From contig NZ_CANMGY010000001.1 of NCBI RefSeq assembly GCF_947497555.1, forward strand, positions 1-64,000: 64,000 nt of DNA, read 5' to 3'. Positions 9,277-17,826 of the stretch are shown piece by piece (the first letter of the stretch is position 1; each line of letters begins with the position of its first letter). This DNA comes from an uncultured Umboniibacter sp. Its GTDB lineage: Bacteria; Pseudomonadota; Gammaproteobacteria; Pseudomonadales; DSM-25080. The translations under genes were made by a program, and so were the position numbers. The notes beneath the pieces were generated by a model. The model was not told the origin of the DNA and searched no databases. It worked only from the letters and a program-made list of their open reading frames with translations.

Positions 9277-10242
9277 CTATCCCAGGAAAATGAACTCTCG
9301 GTGAAAATCCAAATAATTATTTTGCTGGGCCGTGAATGTTCCTACGGAATAATCAGCGCTTGGCGGCACTCCCATCTTTTTCAATGATGCATGGTGTGCT
9401 ACTTCTGCTACAAGCACTTTCCCGTTTTCATCAAAGCTAATGAAGCCCTTGTCAAAAAGATGATCCACTGAGGGCGTTAGCATTAAGCCATTCTCGGGAT
9501 CGAGGCGTTCATCATTGTCACCATCTCGCCAAGGCTTGATGTGACTGGCGATCAGGTGCTCGAAACGGTCGACTCGCGTTATCCGACAGGACTTCTCTAT
9601 TTTACTGAGGTCACGGCGGTATTTTCCTTGTCCCCGGCGCGATGCCACCAGCGCTAAACGCGTTGTTTCATTATTCTCGCTTTGTTCTATCTGAGTCTCA
9701 ATGTGATCTTCCCAAACTTGCTGCTCACGCTGTACAAAATAGTGCGCCGCCTGTTCATTGACTTCGTTAGCGTGATTAATAATCTCGCTCGCCATAGCTC
9801 CGGCTTTGGTAGCGAGAAATTGTGCCAACGACTCGCTAATTTTAAATAAGTAGGCCTGATTACCATTTCCGTCGGGTTTAAGTGGAGCGTGCTTCTCTGC
9901 AAGCAAAGGCTGTACATACTCGTTGTAATCGCGTGGTCTAAACGACTGAGTTAGCTCTTTAAAGCCCACATCTATTCGCCACCCGGCACTATTCCAATTG
10001 TCACCAGCGGCACCAAATTCAGTAGGCTTGGGAAACTCGTAACAATATGTACGTGCAATACCAACCGCTTTGATGTGACCGTCCGCGAAGGAAAACACAA
10101 CGTCCCCAGGCCTAATTTTGGTCATTAAATCGTAGGAATGGTTTCTTTGGCCGTGTTTCTGGCGTTTGGGTGACCACATGTATTCACCCGGTACTTCATG
10201 ACGATAGGTTTGCTTTTGGTTGACCCACCAGAAGTTTTTCAT
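9277..10242 (-). CDS. EVE/PUA-like domain fused to an HNH nuclease
   Basis: 321 residues with two parts. Residues 1-145 (starting FWWVNQKQTYRHE, with GDVVFSFADGHIKAVGIA at 46-63) look like an EVE/PUA-fold reader of modified bases. Residues 215-270 form an HNH_2-type nuclease: KSCRIT, then H229, SHIKPW (H234), NGLML (N251) and DHLFD (H261). Such reader-HNH proteins are known as modification-dependent (type IV-like) restriction enzymes. A linker of about 70 residues joins the domains. Its ATG overlaps the stop of the upstream small gene as ATGA, so production is coupled. Target modification unknown. Confidence 0.8.
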   Translation of the reverse strand: MKNFWWVNQKQTYRHEVPGEYMWSPKRQKHGQRNHSYDLMTKIRPGDVVFSFADGHIKAVGIARTYCYEFPKPTEFGAAGDNWNSAGWRIDVGFKELTQSFRPRDYNEYVQPLLAEKHAPLKPDGNGNQAYLFKISESLAQFLATKAGAMASEIINHANEVNEQAAHYFVQREQQVWEDHIETQIEQSENNETTRLALVASRRGQGKYRRDLSKIEKSCRITRVDRFEHLIASHIKPWRDGDNDERLDPENGLMLTPSVDHLFDKGFISFDENGKVLVAEVAHHASLKKMGVPPSADYSVGTFTAQQNNYLDFHREFIFLG

Positions 10243-10760
10243 TCAGTAGCCTCCTGTTCAGCAGCAATTCTCAACGCCTCATATTCTTCACACACTCGCT
10301 GCCTATTCGCCACTCGGCTCGGATCACCTGCGGCTGCAGCAATAGCCGCATTACAACTTACCTTCGCCTGCTCAAGCTCTGTGAGTTCGTCTGCTAGCGC
10401 GATTTCCGCAACTAGGGGCTGGTAACGGTTGGCTGCACGGCAATACATTCGCGCCATTCGTTGAGCGAAGATGGAGTTGTGGTTCACGACGGCCATTTCC
10501 TCACAAACGGCTTTAAAGAAGCGCTTGGCTGACTTGGTACAGTTCGCTCTAGCTAGAACAGTAGACTGTACATGCTCGCAGACGGACGCATCTACGATGT
10601 TCCAGCGAAAGTGACGGAAAGTTAGTAGCTCTTCCTCATATTCAATACGCACTGAGCTCTCAATAAAGTTGCCCTGTTCAACAATATAGTTCCCTGGATA
10701 CTTAGCCAGATCGGCAAGCGTACTAATATAGTTCGCTGCAAGCACAGACATAATAGCCAT
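10239..10760 (-). CDS. Hypothetical protein between two HNH genes
   Basis: 173 residues, unrecognised. It has several Cys, is rich in Ala and Glu and is predicted helical in its second half, with no signal peptide or membrane segment. The start could be the first ATG or MSVLAANY three codons later. It begins 3 bases after the methyltransferase-HNH gene and ends in an ATGA overlap with the EVE-HNH gene. It is therefore the middle of a tight three-gene unit and likely works with both neighbours, for example as an adaptor or inhibitor. That role is inference from position only. Confidence 0.7.
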   Translation of the reverse strand: MAIMSVLAANYISTLADLAKYPGNYIVEQGNFIESSVRIEYEEELLTFRHFRWNIVDASVCEHVQSTVLARANCTKSAKRFFKAVCEEMAVVNHNSIFAQRMARMYCRAANRYQPLVAEIALADELTELEQAKVSCNAAIAAAAGDPSRVANRQRVCEEYEALRIAAEQEATE

Positions 10761-10763
10761 CGT

Positions 10764-12509
10764 CTAACCCCACTCCCTCACCAACAACCTATCCTTCACC
10801 CCACGCACCTGAACGGTCATCGCCTCATACACCTCATCAAAGCTATTCACATCCGCTCCAAGGCCCGGTAACGCCATAGCGCTCTGAACCATAAAGGTAT
10901 CCCTATTGGCATCATCGCCCCAGGCATCATTCCACCAGTTTAAAACGCGTTCACGCGCCTTCGCTAGGGTCGCCTGACTCGGCACTTTATCGCCCTTATT
11001 CAGGTTTTCCTTAGCGCTTGAAGGTAATAGATTCCAGAGGTCATTACTCGGCCAATGGGCAAAGGGAACACAGTGGTCCATGTGATAGCTGTCACCTAGT
11101 TTCTTGCCACTCCAAACGGACTGGATTTCGTAGCCATCGCTGCGTAACTGCTGTGCTCGCTTTCGCGCATAGGAGGTATCGTGGTTGTCATCAATCCACG
11201 CTAAGGAGGCAAGGTAATGCTCATGGCTTAACTTGCGCTCCTGATTCAGCGGATAGCTCTTCATAAGCGCTACCCACTGATTAATGATTAGCGGCTCAAT
11301 CCAGCTACCGAATAGCTTGAAGCACTGCCATAGGGATTCATCCAGAATGAATTCGCCAAAGCTTTCGAAGTAGCTTTTATCAAGTACTAACGTGGACGCC
11401 TTTAGAGGTGATTGTTTGCGTACTTCGAACAGGTAATTGGTCTTCTCTTTGTGCCACAGATGTTTGACAGGCATAGCTTTAATGGTGGTGGCACTATCGG
11501 ACAACATCTTCGAAACCGCTTTAGCTTCGTTACCTAGGAATACCGCTCCTATGTGTAAATCATCCGCTTGTAAGTGACTTAACTCTTCCCAGGCTTCTTT
11601 AACAAAACCTAAGCCACGCTGTGTGTTAGTCGCTTGCTGAATACCCCAGTGACACCTATCAACGCTATCCGCGTTGGTAGGCTTTTGAATTGGGAACTGG
11701 AGTAATTTCTTGTACTGCTTCGCCCAGTAGAAGGCAACTAGACCCAGAGGCAGTGCAACCTTGCCCTCTGACTTATCTACCACACAGCCCGAATGCGCCT
11801 CAGCAATACGAACTAAGGATCGTAGCAGTGCCAGTTTGTAGGTGGCCGATTTACTGTCGTTTACCAACGCATGACGAACCTTGAGCAAATCACCCGAACC
11901 ATCATCCGGCAGCTCCAACACCACCGTCTCCCACCAAACCCCCTCACGCTGCTGCTGATCATCATCGCTCGCAACGGCGGTGACCAAGAGCCCATGATAA
12001 CGAGATAACTGCTCCAGTTCCGCCACACTCACCCCATGGGAAACACGGCCATCACTAAACTCACCATGGCGAAGAGTGATTACTAACTTACCCCTAGGCG
12101 CAAGCAGATTAGTGAGTTTACGAAAGGCACGCTGACGTTCACTCTTGGGTACGTGCATCCACACGGCACTCAATAGAATCAGATCAAAGCGGATACCCAG
12201 CTGATGGCTAGTTGCTAAGGCAGGAAGGGAATCATTAAGCCAGGTAACGGGAGAAGACGGGTTTTCGGCAGCCGTATGCAGTTGGCCTATTTTACGCATG
12301 GCCTCAATAGGCTCTGCGGCATACACCTCAGCCCCTAAGCTTGCCAGCCATCTAGCATCGCGCCCGGTACCCGCACCCACATCCAACACCTTAAGGTGGC
12401 TGTTAGGCGCTGGCCAATAGGTTTGCCAGCTAGCGTGAACCTGTTCTGGGGACATGGTGTTGTATTGCCCTGCCAGGTCACTCGCGTTGTGTTGATAGAA
12501 GTCACTCAA
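10764..12509 (-). CDS. SAM methyltransferase fused to an HNH nuclease
   Basis: 581 residues, TTG start preceded by AAGGGAA. Residues 1-200 are a class I SAM-dependent methyltransferase: motif I VLDVGAGTGR at 41-50, FDLILLSAVWMHV at 108-120 and a late beta-strand with KLVITLRHG. It resembles small-molecule or protein methyltransferases more than DNA methyltransferases, since no NPPY/DPPY or PCQ motif is visible. Residues 205-430 are an unassigned middle region (TYKLALLRSLVRIAE near 223). Residues 470-510 hold an HNH core: YHMDHCVPF (H476, H479), NDLWNLLP, then N502 and K505. First gene of the island, with a palindromic element upstream. A methyltransferase and nuclease in one chain suggests a self-contained restriction or signalling-nuclease system. 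Confidence 0.75.
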   Translation of the reverse strand: MSDFYQHNASDLAGQYNTMSPEQVHASWQTYWPAPNSHLKVLDVGAGTGRDARWLASLGAEVYAAEPIEAMRKIGQLHTAAENPSSPVTWLNDSLPALATSHQLGIRFDLILLSAVWMHVPKSERQRAFRKLTNLLAPRGKLVITLRHGEFSDGRVSHGVSVAELEQLSRYHGLLVTAVASDDDQQQREGVWWETVVLELPDDGSGDLLKVRHALVNDSKSATYKLALLRSLVRIAEAHSGCVVDKSEGKVALPLGLVAFYWAKQYKKLLQFPIQKPTNADSVDRCHWGIQQATNTQRGLGFVKEAWEELSHLQADDLHIGAVFLGNEAKAVSKMLSDSATTIKAMPVKHLWHKEKTNYLFEVRKQSPLKASTLVLDKSYFESFGEFILDESLWQCFKLFGSWIEPLIINQWVALMKSYPLNQERKLSHEHYLASLAWIDDNHDTSYARKRAQQLRSDGYEIQSVWSGKKLGDSYHMDHCVPFAHWPSNDLWNLLPSSAKENLNKGDKVPSQATLAKARERVLNWWNDAWGDDANRDTFMVQSAMALPGLGADVNSFDEVYEAMTVQVRGVKDRLLVREWG

Positions 12510-12613
12510 ACTACGTCAATTCCCTTTTTAGGTAGTTTTTATGTTGTTAATTAGTTTGGCACAGCTTGGCGTAAGTTCCCAGTACTTGATAGGTCAACTT
12601 GCTTCATCATTAC

Positions 12614-12629
12614 CTACCCTTTTAGGTAG
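12614..12629. promoter_or_regulatory. Palindromic element CTACCCTTTTAGGTAG (copy 1)
   Basis: A 16-mer with CTACC/GGTAG arms, found identically at 17723-17738. A partial copy, CCCTTTTTAGGTAG, lies at 12522-12535. It sits about 105 bases before the TTG start of the methyltransferase-HNH gene, reading toward it, so an operator role is plausible. Confidence 0.45.
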
Positions 12630-12644
12630 CCCCAAATTACACGC

Positions 12645-12669
12645 AAAAAAAACCACCCATTTGGGTGGC
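12645..12669 (-). terminator. Rho-independent terminator after the PadR-HAAS pair
   Basis: On the minus strand GCCACCC-AAAT-GGGTGG is followed by eight T. It lies 23 bases after the HAAS-protein stop and separates that operon from the defence-island promoter. Confidence 0.85.
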
Positions 12670-12691
12670 TCTTCATAACACTACTCAGTAA

Positions 12692-13309
12692 CTAGGCTTT
12701 GAACTTGGTAATCACCAAGCCCAACACCTTATTCAGCAACCAATAGCCTGTTAAACCTGCTACCAAACCAATTAAGCTAAACCACTGCGGCAACCATTGG
12801 GTAGCGCCGGGTTGCGCTTCGAAGGACAGTGCCATATCACCACTTGGATACAGCCACACTCCCACGTCCGGATTAACCAGGTGCATCGCTGACATAATTA
12901 AGACCATGATCACCCAAAAGTAGCCAAAGCCAAGCACTAGCGTCGTAAACCCTTGCACCGCACCCTTGCCGGCACCGTTCCTCAGGCTCTTCAAAATGGC
13001 AAATGGGTTACCCTTGGACACCTTCTGATTCAGCAAAATATCTTCAATGAGCGGAGCTAAGTATTCATCCGGCGAACCCAACCGACTTATCGCGTCAATC
13101 AACTTCTCCTCTTCACTGGGTGCAACCTCACCCTCCGCCAACGCCGGGGCAAAGCTGAAGGCCGAGTCGTAGAGGTGACTCAGAATCTCCATGCGAATAT
13201 CTTCACGTTCACTCTCGGGAAGCGGCTTCAATTTATGCACTAGCTCGCGATCAAAATTACGCCAAACCTGCTGTGCAGTGTTGCTGTTGATGGGAAAAGC
13301 CGTATTCAT
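12692..13309 (-). CDS. HAAS-domain (DUF1700-like) membrane protein
   Basis: 205 residues. A soluble helical N-terminus of about 100 residues (FDRELVHKLKPLPESERED, ending SRLGSPDEYLAPLI) is the signature of HAAS-type regulators that partner with PadR repressors. Two hydrophobic segments follow (near 122-142 and 175-195), so it is an inner-membrane protein. The gene overlaps the PadR gene by 4 bases (ATGA), so the two are translated together. The pair probably senses an envelope condition and controls a nearby gene; its target is unproven, but the divergent hydrolase is the obvious candidate. Confidence 0.8.
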   Translation of the reverse strand: MNTAFPINSNTAQQVWRNFDRELVHKLKPLPESEREDIRMEILSHLYDSAFSFAPALAEGEVAPSEEEKLIDAISRLGSPDEYLAPLIEDILLNQKVSKGNPFAILKSLRNGAGKGAVQGFTTLVLGFGYFWVIMVLIMSAMHLVNPDVGVWLYPSGDMALSFEAQPGATQWLPQWFSLIGLVAGLTGYWLLNKVLGLVITKFKA

Positions 13310-13650
13310 GATTGCATTACCATATTAAGAATTGAGTTGTGAGTCTGGGTCCACGTAGTTTTCATCTTGCCGAGCGTCTCTTTACCAAGCTCGGTGATCT
13401 CATAGTACTTACGCGGCGATCCCACCTCGGCCGTTTTCCACTCCGACGTGACTAAACCATCCCGTTTTAAACGGTTAAGCAACGGATACAAAGTGCCCTC
13501 TGCCACCTCAATGGAGGTGAGCTTCTTAATCTCCACGGCAAGTTCGTAACCGTAAATATCACCTTGCTGTAGCTTCAGCAGAATGATGAATTCCAACAGC
13601 CCCTTACGAAACTGCGGCACCCATCTATCTATAATTTGTTCGGACTCCAT
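13306..13650 (-). CDS. PadR family transcriptional regulator
   Basis: 114 residues from ATG at 13650 (MESEQIID), chosen because AAGGGA lies 9 bases before it; an upstream in-frame ATG at 13704 would add 18 residues. The winged helix is clear: LLKLQQGDIYGYELAVEI, then EVAEGTLYPLLNRLKRDGLV and a wing SPRKYYEITELGKE. Short PadR proteins of this type bind palindromic operators as dimers, usually repressing their own and a neighbouring gene. It leads a two-gene operon with the HAAS protein and faces a divergently transcribed alpha/beta hydrolase across about 245 bases holding a long perfect inverted repeat. Confidence 0.92.
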   Translation of the reverse strand: MESEQIIDRWVPQFRKGLLEFIILLKLQQGDIYGYELAVEIKKLTSIEVAEGTLYPLLNRLKRDGLVTSEWKTAEVGSPRKYYEITELGKETLGKMKTTWTQTHNSILNMVMQS

Positions 13651-13819
13651 GGTTGGAATTCCCTTCATTGACTCGCTATTTATACATAGTATTAAACTGT
13701 ACATCGGGTTGCAATTCTATTATCGAAAAATAACAAAAAACCGGATTTAAGAGCTCTCAAGCTCCTATAAACCAATGGAACAGCACATTCAGCTCAATTT
13801 TACACATCGCAATAAATCA

Positions 13820-13876
13820 TACCTTGTATTGCTATGTATGATTCTTTTGTTGTAGGGTACCTAGCAATACAAGGTA
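13820..13876. promoter_or_regulatory. 15-bp perfect inverted repeat, likely operator pair
   Basis: TACCTTGTATTGCTA (13820-13834) and its exact complement TAGCAATACAAGGTA (13862-13876) are separated by 27 bases; the arm centres are 42 bases apart, four helical turns. The second arm ends 19 bases before the hydrolase ATG, so occupancy would block that gene. ATG-proximal placement suggests repression, possibly by the neighbouring PadR protein. Confidence 0.65.
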
Positions 13877-13895
13877 ACTAACACAGGAAATTGTT

Positions 13896-15311
13896 ATGAA
13901 ATGCACACTTAATACATTCGCTAAACTATTGGCAGCCGCCACGCTTAGCTGCAGCGCTATCGCTCAAACTACGATTCAAGATATTCAAGGGTCTTGGCTA
14001 GGTGCCATGGCCATCCCAGATGGCCCCACCCTCAACATCGGCATTGAGGTATTTCAAAAGGCCGACGGTAGCTGGGGCGGTAATGTAGCAAGCCTAGATC
14101 AGGGCGTTCGCTATATGCCCGTTGCCACGGTGGCGGTTGAAGCCAACACCTTTCATCTTCAGCTAGCCGGCGCGCCCATCACGGTTGTGGGTGAAGTCAG
14201 TGCGGATCAGCAACACATCAGTGCCGACTTCAACCAGGGCAGCAGTGCCTTTGAGTTAGAGTTAGACAAAGTTCCTGCGCTACCGGAAGTAGAGCGCCCA
14301 CAAACGCCTAGCCATAGCGAAGACTATCTGAACCAAGCGGTCCGCTATCACAACGTCCAGGACGACGTGTGGTTATCGGGAACAATGACTTTACCCCAAG
14401 GCAGCGCCAAGCATCCTGCGATTATGCTCATTGCGGGGTCGGGTCCTAATCACCGCGATTCCTACTTCGGGGGTCATCGACCGTTTGCTGTCATCGCCGA
14501 TTATTTAACGCGTCAGGGCTACATTGTGCTGCGTTCGGATAAGCGCGGGATCTACAAATCGAGTGGTGATTTTCAAACGGCTACGCTCGCTGACTTTGTG
14601 GCAGACGCCGAGGCAGCGCTACAATTCCTCACGGCTCATCCGCGCGTTGATGCCGACAATATCATCCTCTTGGGGCACAGCGAGGGCAGCCTGGTATCGG
14701 TGATGGCAGCATCAGCGCAACCGGTTCAGGGGATCATCTCACTCGCTGGACCCGGTATGTCCGTATTAGACATTCTATTACTTCAGGATCAAACCGAGCC
14801 TGCCGCCAAGGGTGCTACGCAGGCCGAGACGGACATCCTGCTTGGTTTCAGCCAGCGTTTTTATCAGATGATCCTCGCCACGCCCTCCGGTGAAGCGCGC
14901 AAGCAAAAGGCCTTAGCCATGTATGAAGGTTTAGCGGGAACCGAAGCCGAGGTAGTGGGCCGCTGGGTGAATACCAACTCGGGCACTCTTAGTATTGGGG
15001 CGGCAGAAAGCGATTCACTCTATGAACTACTACAGCAAAACCCACTTCCCTACTGGCAGCAGTTTACTGGTGAAGCGCTGATCCTGAATGGATCCAAGGA
15101 TTCTCAAGTTCCGGCCGAGCCGAACGTGGCGGGTATTGTTGCGGCCATCAACCCAGCTCAGGCACATGTTGAAAGCGAGATTATCAGTGGCTTGAACCAC
15201 ATGTTTCAAACAGCTGAAACCGGCGCCAATGATGAATACGCTTCCATAGAGCAGACGATTAGCCCAGCAGTACTCAGCAAGATTTCTCAGTGGTTGGCGG
15301 CGCGCTTTTAA
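13896..15311 (+). CDS. Secreted alpha/beta hydrolase
   Basis: 471 residues with a signal peptide (KLLAAATLSCSAIAQ, cleavage near residue 23). Residues 25-130 form a beta-rich N-terminal domain often seen in front of periplasmic peptidase-like hydrolases (QGSWLGAMAIP). The alpha/beta hydrolase core follows: oxyanion region MLIAGSGPNHRDS, nucleophile GHSEGS (Ser about 261), a likely acid in GSKDSQVP (about 399) and His in LNHMFQ (about 434). Substrate unknown; esterase or peptidase are both possible. AGGAAA precedes the ATG. The promoter contains the 15-bp inverted repeat, and the gene runs opposite the PadR operon. It converges with the S9 peptidase gene, leaving only 23 bases between stops. 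Confidence 0.88.
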   Translation: MKCTLNTFAKLLAAATLSCSAIAQTTIQDIQGSWLGAMAIPDGPTLNIGIEVFQKADGSWGGNVASLDQGVRYMPVATVAVEANTFHLQLAGAPITVVGEVSADQQHISADFNQGSSAFELELDKVPALPEVERPQTPSHSEDYLNQAVRYHNVQDDVWLSGTMTLPQGSAKHPAIMLIAGSGPNHRDSYFGGHRPFAVIADYLTRQGYIVLRSDKRGIYKSSGDFQTATLADFVADAEAALQFLTAHPRVDADNIILLGHSEGSLVSVMAASAQPVQGIISLAGPGMSVLDILLLQDQTEPAAKGATQAETDILLGFSQRFYQMILATPSGEARKQKALAMYEGLAGTEAEVVGRWVNTNSGTLSIGAAESDSLYELLQQNPLPYWQQFTGEALILNGSKDSQVPAEPNVAGIVAAINPAQAHVESEIISGLNHMFQTAETGANDEYASIEQTISPAVLSKISQWLAARF

Positions 15312-15334
15312 GCTGCGCCGCAATACAATTTAAG

Positions 15335-17515
15335 CTACTGCGCAATACCGTGCGACATCAAGATGAAGGTATATTCCTCCGCACGATCGCGAAGTCGGCC
15401 GTAGCGTCCGCTATTAGCAAAGTGACCCGCGCCCATGTTCATCCGCATCATCAACAGGTTATCGTCGGTTTTGTAGTGACGCATTGCCGCCGTCCATTTC
15501 GCCGGCTCCCAGTAGGTCACCCGTGGATCATTCAAACCACCAGTAACCAACATTGATGGGTACTCACGTGCGGTAATATTATCGTAGGGCGAGTAGCTCT
15601 GAAGCAGCTCAAAGGCAGCCTTATCTTCAATCGGGTTACCCCACTCACTCCACTCAGGGGGTGTGAGTGGCAAGGTTGCATCCAACATAGTGTTGAGCAC
15701 ATCCACAAACGGTACGCCCAGTACCACCCCACTCCACAACTCCGGAGCTTGAATCGTTACCGCACCCATTAGCTCGCCGCCGGCTGACCGGCCCGAGGCG
15801 CTGATGTTTCCTGCGCTGGTGTAATTCAGCTCAACCAGACTATTCGCCACATCAACGAAATCGTTGAAGGTGTTAGTTCGTTGCTCCAGCTTGCCGTCGA
15901 GATACCATTGATAGCCCATTTCATCGCCGCCGCGAACGTGTGCTAACGCGTAAATCACTCCGCGATCAACCAATGACAAGTTAACACTGGAAAAACGCGG
16001 CGACATGCCCGAGCCATAGGCTCCGTAACCGTATAGGTGCAGCGGGTTACTGCCGTCTAACTCAGTGCCTTTGAGGTACACCATGGTCACCGGCACTTGC
16101 GCACCGTCGCGGGCGGTAATCATCACGCGCTGAGTATCGTAACGGGTTTTGTCGTATCCCGAGGGAATATTCGTGACCTTGCGCGTCTCAAGCACTTGCT
16201 CCGCTACGGCGTAATCGTAAACGGTTGACGGCGTAATCATCGAGCTATAGCTCAAGCGAAGATGGCTTTGAGTAAACTCGGGATTGTTGCCAATGGAGGC
16301 CGTAAACACTTGCTCAGGAAATGCCACCTGGTGTAATTCGCCGTTGTAGCTAAGCACGGTAATTTGCTCTAAGCCCTCAACGGATTCCTTCACGGCAACA
16401 AAATCATTAAAGGTTTGCATGCTTCTTAGGTATACCGAGTCACTCCCTGCCCGAACGGTTTCCCATTCGGCGTAACTTGGGTTTTGGTCATCTACCTTCG
16501 CTAAGCGGAAGTTCACGTGCTGGTCATTGGCCAAGATCCAAAACTTGCCGTGGGCATGATCAACGGAGTACGAGAAGCCCTCATCGCGTGACGCGAACAA
16601 CCTAGGCTCAGCACTTAGATCCGTTTGTGACAGCGCGAAATACTCGGAAACGGTACCCATGCCCGATCCCAACAGCAGGTACTCGCCATCGGACGTCGAA
16701 CCGAAGCCAAGGAAGAAGCTGTCGTCGTCTTCGGCCAGCAATACGCTGCTTTCATTGGTGTTCAGGTTATAGCGGTTGATTGATTCGGTGCGCCATTTAC
16801 CCTCTTCCAGTGCACCGTACACCAACGAACCGTCTTTCATAAATTCGGCGCCGCCGTTGGTATCCGTAATGGTGTCATCAAGGTACTCGCCAGTACTAAT
16901 GTCTTTGACCTTAACGGTATAGCGTTCATCGCCCGAGGTATCGAACGAATAAGCAATGTAACGGTTATCCTTTGAAATGCTGTAGCCACCTAGCACGAAG
17001 TACTCGTGAGATGCGGCCAGCTCAGGCTGATCAAGGATGACTTCCGGCTCAGCCTCGGGATCGCTTAAGTCTTTACGTAGGTAGGTACGATACTCATCGC
17101 CCTCTTCGAATACCCACGAGTACTCAAAGCCGTTGGACACCCAGGGCACGGACGATTCAGACTCATCGATGCGCCCTTTAAACTCGTCAAAGAGCGTATC
17201 CGACAGCGCGGTGTTCGCACTTAACCAGCTTTGAAAGTAGGCATTTTCTTCGTTGAGATAACCGAGTACATCCTGATCATCTACCGTGGGATAGTCCTGA
17301 TCGCGAATCCAGTTCCATGGGTCGGATACGGTAATGCCATGATGAGTGAATTCATGCTCACGCATCTCAGCCGAAGGCGGATTGGGTAGCTCGGTTAACA
17401 AGCTGTTCGAGTGGTTGTGACTCGGTGCAGCCGCCTTGTCATTTGACGTGCAAGCACTTACCAACACCACGGCGCCTAAGGCCAGAGCAATTGGTTTAAT
17501 ACCAAAATTTTTCAT
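15335..17515 (-). CDS. Prolyl oligopeptidase family (S9A, oligopeptidase-B-like) lipoprotein
   Basis: 726 residues. The N-terminus has a lipobox (ALGAVVLVSAC, Cys 22), so it is probably anchored in the outer membrane facing the periplasm. Residues 45-430 form the seven-blade propeller (HHGITVSDPWNWIRD is the typical start). The C-terminal alpha/beta hydrolase has the catalytic Ser in GRSAGG (about 575), Asp in NDPRVTYWEP and His in GAGHF. Length and motif order match oligopeptidase B/S9A enzymes that trim short peptides. Single gene; its promoter region (17516-17826) is shared with the divergent HEPN-UbiA pair. Confidence 0.93.
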   Translation of the reverse strand: MKNFGIKPIALALGAVVLVSACTSNDKAAAPSHNHSNSLLTELPNPPSAEMREHEFTHHGITVSDPWNWIRDQDYPTVDDQDVLGYLNEENAYFQSWLSANTALSDTLFDEFKGRIDESESSVPWVSNGFEYSWVFEEGDEYRTYLRKDLSDPEAEPEVILDQPELAASHEYFVLGGYSISKDNRYIAYSFDTSGDERYTVKVKDISTGEYLDDTITDTNGGAEFMKDGSLVYGALEEGKWRTESINRYNLNTNESSVLLAEDDDSFFLGFGSTSDGEYLLLGSGMGTVSEYFALSQTDLSAEPRLFASRDEGFSYSVDHAHGKFWILANDQHVNFRLAKVDDQNPSYAEWETVRAGSDSVYLRSMQTFNDFVAVKESVEGLEQITVLSYNGELHQVAFPEQVFTASIGNNPEFTQSHLRLSYSSMITPSTVYDYAVAEQVLETRKVTNIPSGYDKTRYDTQRVMITARDGAQVPVTMVYLKGTELDGSNPLHLYGYGAYGSGMSPRFSSVNLSLVDRGVIYALAHVRGGDEMGYQWYLDGKLEQRTNTFNDFVDVANSLVELNYTSAGNISASGRSAGGELMGAVTIQAPELWSGVVLGVPFVDVLNTMLDATLPLTPPEWSEWGNPIEDKAAFELLQSYSPYDNITAREYPSMLVTGGLNDPRVTYWEPAKWTAAMRHYKTDDNLLMMRMNMGAGHFANSGRYGRLRDRAEEYTFILMSHGIAQ

Positions 17516-17826
17516 AGCAATTCCCGTTTATTAGTTTTCACCCTTTTGGGGTGTGCACCGTTGGTGCAGTGATCAAGAGTTAGATTAGCCTGACTGAATG
17601 GGTTTGTACACGGGGGGTTAGTCACCCTACCTTGTCATGTTAAGTCCTCGTGAAAAAGCAGGGATTCGTTTAGTCGGGTAACGCAACTACCCGAACTGGT
17701 AGTTTGTGAGCTTGCTTTGCCCCTACCCTTTTAGGTAGTAAGTAAACCCTATTCGCCAAATTCCTCACCAACTAATGACCACGCAGCAATTGGCAGGTAC
17801 ACTTTATAAAAGCATTTCAAAGGGCG
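17516..17826. other. Divergent promoter region between S9 peptidase and HEPN gene
   Basis: 311 bases without a gene. It contains a GC-rich inverted repeat CACCCttttgGGGTG (near 17540), CGGGTA/TACCCG arms near 17680 and the CTACCCTTTTAGGTAG palindrome at 17723. These suggest more than one operator for the two divergent transcripts. No small ORF stands out. Confidence 0.5.
17723..17738. promoter_or_regulatory. Palindromic element CTACCCTTTTAGGTAG (copy 2)
   Basis: Identical to the element at 12614-12629 and in the same orientation. It lies 88 bases before the HEPN gene start. The same 16-mer upstream of the defence-island gene suggests one regulator serving both loci. Confidence 0.45.

Noticed and set aside
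12540-12675. 45-codon plus-strand ORF across the region after the HAAS gene
   Set aside because: It runs through the terminator hairpin and the palindrome and lacks a ribosome site.
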